Part shown: positions 1-5,113 of the stretch, in pieces | Position numbering within the stretch: position 1 is the stretch's first letter | How the letters are laid out: every line of letters starts with the position of its first letter | NCBI GenBank assembly: GCA_021202575.1 | Contig: JAJQCU010000144.1 | Coordinates: forward strand, 1 to 5,113 | Reading direction: 5' to 3' | Source: Lachnospiraceae bacterium | GTDB taxonomy: Bacteria; Bacillota; Clostridia; Lachnospirales; Lachnospiraceae | DNA length: 5,113 nucleotides | Notes under the pieces: model-generated | What the model saw: only the letters and a program-made list of their open reading frames with translations | What the model was told of the DNA's origin: nothing | The model's database searches: none | Program-made: the position numbers and the translations under genes

Positions 1-938
1 CACCTTCTGTACCGATTCCACAGCCTCGTGATCGCCTTCTCCACATACGCGGCCGTATCCCCGGCAGTCATACTGACCGGATTTTTGTCCGCCTCGGCCA
101 TCTCGCCCGCCATGCCGGCTATGAAAGCAGCTGTGGAAGCCGCCAGCACGGGATCTGAAATATAGCCCGCCATGCTGCAAAGCACGCCGGATAAAACGTC
201 TCCGCTGCCCGCGGTCGCCATGCCGCTGCAGCCCCGGTCAATCTGATACACTCTGCCGCCGTCCGTCACAGTGGTCACATGGCCCTTTAAAAGCACCGTC
301 ACTCCATAGCTTAAGGCAAAATCCAATGCCAGATCCACTGGATTTTGCAGAATTTTCTCCACGGGCGCGCCGGACAGCCTGGAAAATTCCATCACATGAG
401 GCGTTAATATCACCTGGCAGGGGGTTGATTTCAGAAGCTCCTTTAAGTCTTCATGGGCCGCCAGCTCATTTAAGCCGTCCGCATCGATGATAAAGGTAAG
501 CTTTTTATTCTGTAAAACATACCGCAGAATTTTCGCAGTCTCTTCTCCCGTGCCGACGCCCATGCCAAAAGCCGCCGCCCTCTGTCTGTCCAGCGCCTGA
601 TCCAGCTTCCCCGCGTCGAAGCGAAGCTGCCCGTCCTCCGTGGACGGCATGGGCAGAAAGGTGCTCTCCAGCATCCATGGCAGAATCGCCTGGGTCAGGG
701 GTTCCGGCGCCGCCAGCCTCACCACACCGGCGCCAGCGCGCATGGCGGCGGTGGTTTGAGCCAGAAGGTCCGCGGCACTTTGCACGCCATTGCAGGACAG
801 ATTGGCAAGCTTGGCCGCCCCGCTGTATCTGACAGAGCCGCCCAGCAGCGTCACATATCCGTAATTCCTCTTATGGCTGTCCGCCGGCCTCTCTCCCAGC
901 AGATCTGCCGCCTCCTTTTCTGTCAGCAAATGACACAT
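1..938 (-). CDS. nnrD: ADP-dependent NAD(P)H-hydrate dehydratase, standalone form, 3' end cut by the window edge
   Basis: NnrD repairs damaged cofactors: it dehydrates the S epimer of NADHX or NADPHX back to NADH or NADPH, using ADP in bacteria. The frame is open for 312 codons from the ATG to the window edge. Visible family motifs are SHKRNYG (residues 21-27), LLGGS followed by YSGAAKLAN (31-46), MRAGAGVV (66-73), FGMGVGTG (124-131), IDADGLN (151-157), ILTPH (177-181), VLLKGH (215-220) and the hallmark GMATAGSGDVLSG (239-251), with Asp247 the expected catalytic base. The last visible residues (296-312) look like the usual C-terminal helix, so probably little is missing. There is no N-terminal NnrE epimerase domain, unlike the fused E. 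coli YjeF type. The ATG at 938 is chosen because an AAGGAG lies 9 bases upstream and SHK-x-x-YG follows at the normal distance. Compared with relatives I remember, residues about 49-63 look like a 14-residue insertion. The family call is firm. Confidence 0.95.
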   Translation of the reverse strand, partial: MCHLLTEKEAADLLGERPADSHKRNYGYVTLLGGSVRYSGAAKLANLSCNGVQSAADLLAQTTAAMRAGAGVVRLAAPEPLTQAILPWMLESTFLPMPSTEDGQLRFDAGKLDQALDRQRAAAFGMGVGTGEETAKILRYVLQNKKLTFIIDADGLNELAAHEDLKELLKSTPCQVILTPHVMEFSRLSGAPVEKILQNPVDLALDFALSYGVTVLLKGHVTTVTDGGRVYQIDRGCSGMATAGSGDVLSGVLCSMAGYISDPVLAASTAAFIAGMAGEMAEADKNPVSMTAGDTAAYVEKAITRLWNRYRR

Positions 939-947
939 TTCTTTCTG

Positions 948-953
948 CTCCTT
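948..953 (-). promoter_or_regulatory. Ribosome binding site of nnrD
   Basis: On the minus strand AAGGAG stands 9 bases before the ATG at 938. An in-frame TTG lies upstream of it but has this site on its wrong side, which favours the ATG. Confidence 0.75.
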
Positions 954-1132
954 CCCCAAAATCTTCCTTACTCGGATTCCCTTTGCAGCAGAACAGCTCC
1001 CACTCAGGCACTATCGCCTTTCCCGACCGCAAACAGAGGATGTCTCTCAGACATTGTGGTACGTCTCCTCAGGAAACGGCGGCCACCTCTCAGACAGCCA
1101 AATCCTTCTCCGTCGAAGGCAACAGCCATCCT

Positions 1133-1861
1133 TCAGTCATGTCTCTCCCAGGTATTCTCATAGCACTCGCAGAACCTGGCGCTCTCCGCCTCCGGCTCCC
1201 CGGCCGCGTATAAATGAGAGGTATCCCCAAAATTAGACATTCTGAAATAAGCGATCCCCTGTCTGCGCTCCTCACTTCGAAGCACCGTCACCGAGGTGGG
1301 TGCGGCACAGGAGCCATGCCAGAAAATCATCGGAGACGCATTCAGCAAATGAGACAACAGCACGCATTCCAGTCCGAAATGGCAGAAAAAGACAATCGTG
1401 TCATTATTTGCCTGCTCCACACGATAATAAGCCCCCTCCCGTCTGTATCCATGAGAAGCGATCAGCCGGTCAAAGCTCTCTGTCACATACCGATAGCTCT
1501 CGCCCACGCCGCCCTCTTCCATAGCCTCCGTCTCCGCCCAGCGATTTTTGTCAAAATACCGCTCCTCCGCCGTCCACTCGGCGGGCAGCCAGTCCCAGAC
1601 AATATGGTTTTCTCCCTCGCTCCCCCTGTTGATGCGAGGCCAGAATTCCTTAAGCCAGTCACAGGTGACGGCAGTCATTCCCTTCCGCTCCAGCGCAGGG
1701 GCGGCGGTATCCCGGGCCCGTCCCAGTGGCGACACATAGGCTGCCGAAATGGGAAGCTTCTCCAATCGATCTGCCAAAGCCAAAGCCTCCCTCCGTCCCT
1801 TTTCTGTCAATGTATCATGCTCATAATCCGGATCCCCATGCCGGATGATTAAAATCTTCAT
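1133..1861 (-). CDS. Histidine phosphatase superfamily protein (phosphoglycerate mutase-like fold)
   Basis: A 242-residue probable phosphomonoesterase of the branch that forms a phosphohistidine intermediate. The N-terminus is MKILIIRHGDP, with the RHG motif at residues 7-9 and His8 the expected nucleophile. TLTEKGRREA (17-26) follows, as is typical. SPLGRARDTA (44-53) supplies the second phosphate-binding Arg (Arg48). The second catalytic His is His161 in FFCHFGLE (158-165), where most relatives have SHGG. Glu72 in LKEFWP is a candidate general acid. The segment 73-155 is longer than in compact members of about 200 residues, and probably holds a substrate cap. The substrate cannot be told: members range from phosphoglycerate mutases to sugar, nucleotide and cobalamin-precursor phosphatases. 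There is no signal peptide, so it is cytoplasmic. An in-frame TTG at 1876 would add five residues, but the AGGAGG site lies inside that extension, so the ATG at 1861 is preferred. It ends 194 bases before nnrD. Confidence 0.92.
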   Translation of the reverse strand: MKILIIRHGDPDYEHDTLTEKGRREALALADRLEKLPISAAYVSPLGRARDTAAPALERKGMTAVTCDWLKEFWPRINRGSEGENHIVWDWLPAEWTAEERYFDKNRWAETEAMEEGGVGESYRYVTESFDRLIASHGYRREGAYYRVEQANNDTIVFFCHFGLECVLLSHLLNASPMIFWHGSCAAPTSVTVLRSEERRQGIAYFRMSNFGDTSHLYAAGEPEAESARFCECYENTWERHD

Positions 1862-1865
1862 CAGA

Positions 1866-1871
1866 CCTCCT
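1866..1871 (-). promoter_or_regulatory. Ribosome binding site that decides the phosphatase start
   Basis: AGGAGG on the minus strand lies 4 bases before the ATG at 1861. It falls between the alternative TTG (1876) and this ATG, so it can only serve the ATG. The spacing is short but the match to the anti-Shine-Dalgarno sequence is strong. Confidence 0.75.
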
Positions 1872-1938
1872 CTCAATTCTTCCCGGTCCTTCGCTTCTCT
1901 TTTCAGGAAAGCTGCCGTACATCCTGAGGATCGCCTTT

Positions 1939-2853
1939 TCAGGCTCCTTCCCTGTATTTTTTCTCCAGTTCCTCCAGATCATCATCCACATTCCTGACCA
2001 GATCCGGCTGGGTCATTTTATGTTCTCTGCCCCTCTGCTGTAAAAACCGCCAGGCAATCATAAACGACATCTCGTCAAAGCAGGTAAAATACCTCTTATT
2101 GATCAGGCTGACCCTCTCATCAATGCTCAGCCCGTCCGGCTCACATCCATAGGCCACCGCCTCGTCCAGCGCTTCTGTACAGATTTGCTCCTGCATGACA
2201 AAGTCCGAGGAAATATTCTGAATCCGGAACACGTAAATATATACCCTGAGCCACCCCGTCGGTCCCTGAAACCACTGCCCCACGGTATCATATTTCTGCG
2301 TCATGGCCTCCACTTCCCTCTTCCAGCCCTCGGAGACATAGGACGCCTCCGCGATCCTCTGCACCTCCGCGTCAGTCAGAGTGAGGTCATATTTTCCGTT
2401 AAATTCCTGAATCACCTTTTTTCGTTTGGCGATGGGACGGGCCAGAAGAGCGCTCTCCACCTTAGACATCGGATTGGGCTGCGTCTTGGAATATTGTCCC
2501 CTGTTCGTCCTGTTTTCAGAGTTTTCCCTGTACCCTGCAGACGCCTGTTGGCCGCCATAAGAATGACTATACGAAGCTTTTTGATCCGCAGCGTTCCTGC
2601 GCCCCTGCTCATAGGATTCCTGCCACTCCTGCCATCTGCTTTTCTCCGACCTCTGTTTTTTTCTTGTAAAATACCAGATCAGAAAGCCAATCACCGCGAT
2701 GGGAACAAAGCCCCCGGAGGAAAGCAGCCCCGCCAGGACGGAAATCCCCACATACGCCGTAATCACCTTTTTAAAGATGTCGCTGCGCCTGCGGTCCTGA
2801 TTCGTTCCTTTTGTAATGATGCCTATGAAAATCAGCAATATAATGATGCTCAT
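1939..2853 (-). CDS. Uncharacterised membrane-anchored protein with soluble C-terminal domain
   Basis: I do not recognise this 304-residue protein. It starts with a short hydrophobic stretch (residues 2-13), then a basic loop (GTNQDRRR, 16-23). A long hydrophobic region (31-62) follows, broken by a SSGG turn at 45-48, so it may be one long helix or a hairpin of two. RKK (64-66) next to the membrane suggests that the C-terminal part is cytoplasmic. Residues 67-128 form a polar linker rich in Q, S, N, Y and R, probably disordered. From about 129 to 280 there is a compact, mixed alpha/beta-like domain with notable aromatic patches WFQGPTGWLRVYIYVF (194-209) and RYFTCFDEMSFMIAWRFL (254-271). The tail (285-302) is acidic and probably helical. 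The ATG at 2853 has only a modest GAGGG about 10 bases upstream. A GCCT-GAAA-AGGC hairpin (1933-1944) spans the stop codon and has no T-run after it. The gene lies 126 bases after the ROK gene and 77 before the phosphatase gene. The domain contains no motif I can link to an enzyme class. Confidence 0.85.
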   Translation of the reverse strand: MSIIILLIFIGIITKGTNQDRRRSDIFKKVITAYVGISVLAGLLSSGGFVPIAVIGFLIWYFTRKKQRSEKSRWQEWQESYEQGRRNAADQKASYSHSYGGQQASAGYRENSENRTNRGQYSKTQPNPMSKVESALLARPIAKRKKVIQEFNGKYDLTLTDAEVQRIAEASYVSEGWKREVEAMTQKYDTVGQWFQGPTGWLRVYIYVFRIQNISSDFVMQEQICTEALDEAVAYGCEPDGLSIDERVSLINKRYFTCFDEMSFMIAWRFLQQRGREHKMTQPDLVRNVDDDLEELEKKYREGA

Positions 2854-2941
2854 ACCGTATCTTCCCTCATATTTCCCCTTTTGTCACATTTCTCCAAAAG
2901 CCTGCGAAACTGCCTGCCTGTTTTTCAAAGCGTTACCATCC

Positions 2942-2971
2942 GTACTATCGCGCTTTTGTGTCTGATAGTAC
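2942..2971. repeat. Perfect 8-bp inverted repeat between the ROK gene and the membrane-anchored protein gene
   Basis: GTACTATC (2942-2949) and GATAGTAC (2964-2971) are exact reverse complements with a 14-base loop. The repeat begins 8 bases after the ROK stop codon and ends 88 bases before the next start. There is no T-run on either side, so a classical intrinsic terminator is not supported. It could be an operator, an mRNA-stabilising 3' hairpin, or chance. Confidence 0.6.
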
Positions 2972-2979
2972 AGCTGACC

Positions 2980-3882
2980 TTATCTCAGTTTTCCCGAATC
3001 CAGCAGTCCCTTCAGGGCACCGATCAGATTGGCGTCATTGCCAAACCGGCATTTCACCAGCTCCGGTCGTACACAGGGCAGTGGGAACGGAGTATCATAG
3101 GCCTTGTCCAGCTCCTCGTTCAGCACCTGCAAAAGCAAAGGCTGCTCGCTGATGCCGCCGCCGATGGCAACCCGGTCCACATCCAGCACCACCTGCAGAT
3201 CAAAAATATAATTCGCCGTGATCCGTCCAAAACGCCGCAGCGCCAAAAGCGCGGTCTCCTCCCCTTCATTGGCCCGCCGGAAAAATTCCACACCGTCCAC
3301 CTTCTCCTCCATGCCGGACATTTCCTGATACATCTTAAGAAGGCCGGAAGTACTGGACGTCAGACTGATCATATTGGAATACTGAAACCCCTCCACATCC
3401 CTGTTCATCAGGCAAAGGCTCAGCTCCCCCGCCGCAAAATGGCTGCCCTTGATCACCTGGTTATTCATGATAATTCCGCCGCCGATGCCGGTTCCAAAAA
3501 TAAACACCAGACCGTTTTTTACATCCTTCAGAGCGCCGATCCAGTTCTCCGCGCTGGCCGCCGCCTTGCCGTCATTCTCTACGGCTACAGGAAGCTGATA
3601 CTTCTCCTCCAGAATGGAAACAATCGGCAAATCCTTAATAAAGGTAAAGGCGCCGCCCGTCCGGGCAATTCCTTTCTCACAGTCGATCTTGCCCGGCATG
3701 CTGACGGCAATGCCGTCCACGCTCCCTGCCACCGGCGCAATGATCTCATCCAGCCCTGAAAGCAGCGCCTCCAGGCCGGAGCAGTCGCTCTTCACCTTCA
3801 TTCTCTCGATGATGTTGGAATTCTCGTCCATAATTGCGCCCTTGATAAAGGTTCCGCCGATATCCAGTACACAGAATTTCAT
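2980..3882 (-). CDS. ROK-family protein, probable sugar kinase lacking the zinc-binding motif
   Basis: A 300-residue cytoplasmic protein of the ROK family (repressors, ORFs, kinases), in the actin-like ATPase fold. Phosphate loop 1 is DIGGT (residues 7-11). SMPGKID (61-67) is the usual PG-x-(I/V)-D segment. VENDGKAA (101-108) contains Asp104, the expected catalytic base. GTGIGGGII (130-138) is phosphate loop 2, and AIGGGIS (239-245) plus GNDANLIGA (281-289) form the adenosine side. There is no N-terminal helix-turn-helix, so it should be a kinase, not a repressor. After AGELS (151-155) the usual G-H and the CxCGxxGCxE zinc cluster are absent, as in some atypical ROK members such as beta-glucoside kinases. 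The sugar (glucose, fructose, a glucoside or an amino sugar) cannot be assigned. An in-frame TTG at 3921 would add 13 residues, but the AAGGAG lies within that extension and DIGGT normally sits within about ten residues of the start, so the ATG at 3882 is used. Confidence 0.93.
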   Translation of the reverse strand: MKFCVLDIGGTFIKGAIMDENSNIIERMKVKSDCSGLEALLSGLDEIIAPVAGSVDGIAVSMPGKIDCEKGIARTGGAFTFIKDLPIVSILEEKYQLPVAVENDGKAAASAENWIGALKDVKNGLVFIFGTGIGGGIIMNNQVIKGSHFAAGELSLCLMNRDVEGFQYSNMISLTSSTSGLLKMYQEMSGMEEKVDGVEFFRRANEGEETALLALRRFGRITANYIFDLQVVLDVDRVAIGGGISEQPLLLQVLNEELDKAYDTPFPLPCVRPELVKCRFGNDANLIGALKGLLDSGKLR

Positions 3883-3892
3883 TTTTCCCGTT

Positions 3893-3898
3893 CTCCTT
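3893..3898 (-). promoter_or_regulatory. Ribosome binding site that decides the ROK protein start
   Basis: AAGGAG on the minus strand lies 10 bases before the ATG at 3882 and downstream of the alternative TTG at 3921, so it supports the shorter protein. Confidence 0.65.
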
Positions 3899-3953
3899 TT
3901 CCCTTTTCTTTCATTGTGCAAATTTTTTCTTTATTCTCAAAACGGACATCACA

Positions 3954-3983
3954 ACAATACCTGAAAGGTAATTGCTCCCACAA
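3954..3983 (-). promoter_or_regulatory. Possible promoter of the ROK gene with overlapping palindrome
   Basis: On the minus strand TTGTGG (3978-3983) could serve as -35 and TATTGT (3954-3959) as -10, with an 18-base spacer. That would give a leader of roughly 65 bases before the ATG at 3882. Each box is only a partial match to consensus (three and four of six). An imperfect palindrome, CAATTACCT-TTC-AGGTATTG read on the minus strand (3955-3974, one bulged base), covers the spacer and the -10 box, the position expected of a repressor operator. Confidence 0.3.
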
Positions 3984-3986
3984 CCG

Positions 3987-3997
3987 TTTACAGTAAA
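3987..3997. repeat. Short palindrome TTTAC-A-GTAAA upstream of the ROK gene
   Basis: An 11-base perfect palindrome with a one-base centre, located between the stop of the upstream membrane protein gene and the possible ROK promoter. It may be a regulator site. In AT-rich sequence a repeat this short can also arise by chance. Confidence 0.25.
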
Positions 3998-4012
3998 TAT
4001 TGATGCCAAAAA

Positions 4013-5113
4013 TTATTCATCTTTTCCTGTAATGGCATATACTGTCAGTACCTCCTCCGAATCCACATAAATGCCATCCGTCCTTAAGATTTCAGCATAA
4101 ACATCATAATCAGCAAATAACTCCGCAAGCCAGGCAGCATCTTTCCCCGATTCACAAATAAAATAAATAGTGCCCCTATTTTCAATTTCTTCACACACCG
4201 TACCATTTATTCCATAATTTTTCAGTTTTTCGTCATACAGCGGACTTTTCGTGAGCCAGCCTCCCGCCAGTTCATAGTTCTGTGTCTGCATCCTGTATGG
4301 ATCAAAAATTCTTTCCGAAAAACTACTGAAAGACAATACATCCAGGAAATACAACTGCTCCGTATTCTCTCTGCAATATTCCTTACAGACTTCCCAGATT
4401 TGATTTTTCTCAAGAGTTTCCTGATAAGTTTCTCCGAAAGCTATCACTTCCTGAACCATTACCACTGTAAAATAAATTGTTCCTATACCCAATCCCAGAT
4501 ACAGAATGTCCCTGGACATTCTCTGCCTGATCCCGGCTGATTTTAAAATACACACTGCCACCAGAAGAAGTATTTCCGCCAGATAAATACCCACAGTCAC
4601 TCTGTCCAGTACCCTGTCCAGCCAATACAAATATGACCAGCACAACACATGTGCAAACACCAGAAACTGAAGCTGAAGCAATGCCATCCAGTCTTGTCCC
4701 AGCAGACAGACAAAGGCCGCCGCCGTAAATACCACAATCAACAGATTGTCATAAGGCTGCATCGGATCATTCTGAAATTTCCCCACTACATTGAGGATGA
4801 TTCTCTTAATATCGTTTACCCAGAATGTCCGATCCGGCTCAGATGCCTCAGCCAGCTTTCGCAACGCCTCAATATTCGCTAAATCCGAAAAGGCAGTATC
4901 ACAATTTGCCAGTAAATAATATCCATTCCCTGTAAAGCCCAGTTCTTCATATAATTCTTCGCATTCTCCGTAATATGGGACTCCGTTATAATCATAAAGC
5001 TCTGTTCTGTATTTATTATATTCCGTATAATCCGCCCAGCCTCCATTATGATATTCCATATAAGTAATCATCCAGCTGACCATTGCGGCTGCAGCCACAG
5101 CAACCAAAAATAC
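4013..5113 (-). CDS. Multi-spanning membrane protein of unknown function, 5' end cut by the window edge
   Basis: The frame is open from the right edge to a TAA at 4013, giving 366 visible residues; the true N-terminus is outside. Numbering from the first visible residue, there is a hydrophobic segment at 1-18, and then a polar domain (about 20-120) rich in Tyr, Glu and Asn with LYDYNGVPYY (39-48) and EELYEELGFTGNGYYLL (52-68). A cluster of about four membrane helices follows (123-139, 143-163, 171-190, 203-220), and then a C-terminal polar domain (225-366) with AGGWLTKSPLYDEKL (283-297). Layout and the GGW-x-x-x-SP segment resemble, from memory, large uncharacterised integral membrane proteins found near surface-polysaccharide genes in Clostridia. 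A glycan-related role is only a guess. The polar domains probably face outside. The gene is much more AT-rich than its neighbours. The in-frame TTG at 5107 is inside a hydrophobic helix and is not a believable start. Confidence 0.85.
   Translation of the reverse strand, partial: VFLVAVAAAAMVSWMITYMEYHNGGWADYTEYNKYRTELYDYNGVPYYGECEELYEELGFTGNGYYLLANCDTAFSDLANIEALRKLAEASEPDRTFWVNDIKRIILNVVGKFQNDPMQPYDNLLIVVFTAAAFVCLLGQDWMALLQLQFLVFAHVLCWSYLYWLDRVLDRVTVGIYLAEILLLVAVCILKSAGIRQRMSRDILYLGLGIGTIYFTVVMVQEVIAFGETYQETLEKNQIWEVCKEYCRENTEQLYFLDVLSFSSFSERIFDPYRMQTQNYELAGGWLTKSPLYDEKLKNYGINGTVCEEIENRGTIYFICESGKDAAWLAELFADYDVYAEILRTDGIYVDSEEVLTVYAITGKDE

Noticed and set aside
1090..1140. A minus-strand 16-codon frame whose ATG overlaps the end of the phosphatase gene
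   Set aside because: The overlap with the stop region resembles translational coupling, but 16 codons with no similarity to a leader peptide and no following attenuator hairpin is not enough support.
756..1163. A plus-strand open frame of 135 codons across the nnrD start and the following gap
   Set aside because: It overlaps the N-terminal half-motifs of NnrD on the other strand, begins inside that gene, and its product is low in recognisable structure.
1214..1852. A plus-strand open frame of 212 codons antisense to the histidine phosphatase gene
   Set aside because: The opposite strand has all the phosphatase motifs in order. This frame has no motif and a composition typical of an antisense shadow.
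1933..1944. GCCT-GAAA-AGGC hairpin over the stop codon of the membrane-anchored protein gene, as a terminator
   Set aside because: The stem is only 4 bp (7 with a bulge) and no T-run follows, so it does not qualify as an intrinsic terminator.
2944..2972. Possible promoter boxes TGTACT and GATAGT with a 17-base spacer inside the inverted repeat
   Set aside because: The -35 box matches only three of six consensus bases and both boxes are forced by the repeat arms themselves, so promoter function is not supported.
2185..3759. A plus-strand open frame of 524 codons, antisense to the membrane-anchored protein and ROK genes
   Set aside because: It starts with TTG without a clear ribosome site and its product is rich in His, Arg, Leu and Pro with no recognisable motifs. 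It lies opposite two genes with clear protein signatures or structure. The openness is best explained as a by-product of GC-rich codons on the other strand.

Overview
The window carries five protein-coding genes, all on the minus strand and all read right to left, with gaps of 77 to 194 bases. No RNA gene, insertion sequence or CRISPR array is visible, and no stretch of 300 bases lacks a gene. Strong AGGAGG-type ribosome sites, about 60% GC in most genes, and the style of the proteins suggest a gut-type Firmicute, most likely a Lachnospiraceae-like Clostridia. This placement is an inference from gene style, not from a marker gene.

In transcription order (high to low coordinates): (1) the 3' part of a multi-spanning membrane protein of unknown function (4013-5113, 5' end outside the window), clearly more AT-rich than the rest. 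(2) A ROK-family sugar kinase-like protein (2980-3882) that lacks the family's usual zinc-binding Cys cluster, preceded by a possible promoter with an overlapping palindrome. (3) An uncharacterised membrane-anchored protein with a low-complexity linker and a soluble C-terminal domain (1939-2853). (4) A histidine-phosphatase-superfamily protein (1133-1861). (5) NnrD, the ADP-dependent NAD(P)H-hydrate dehydratase of nicotinamide nucleotide repair (1-938, 3' end just outside the window).

Genes 2 to 5 could form a loose co-directional transcription unit: no clear intrinsic terminator (GC-rich hairpin followed by a T-run) was seen between any of them, but the gaps are long enough for separate promoters. 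A shared function is not evident. The only certain pathway assignment is metabolite repair by NnrD. The ROK protein and the phosphatase are small-molecule phosphate-transfer enzymes of unknown substrate. I see no convincing evidence for a new multi-gene system. The points most worth a second look are the two uncharacterised membrane proteins, the atypical ROK protein, the composition change near 3900-4010, and two inverted repeats in the gaps.
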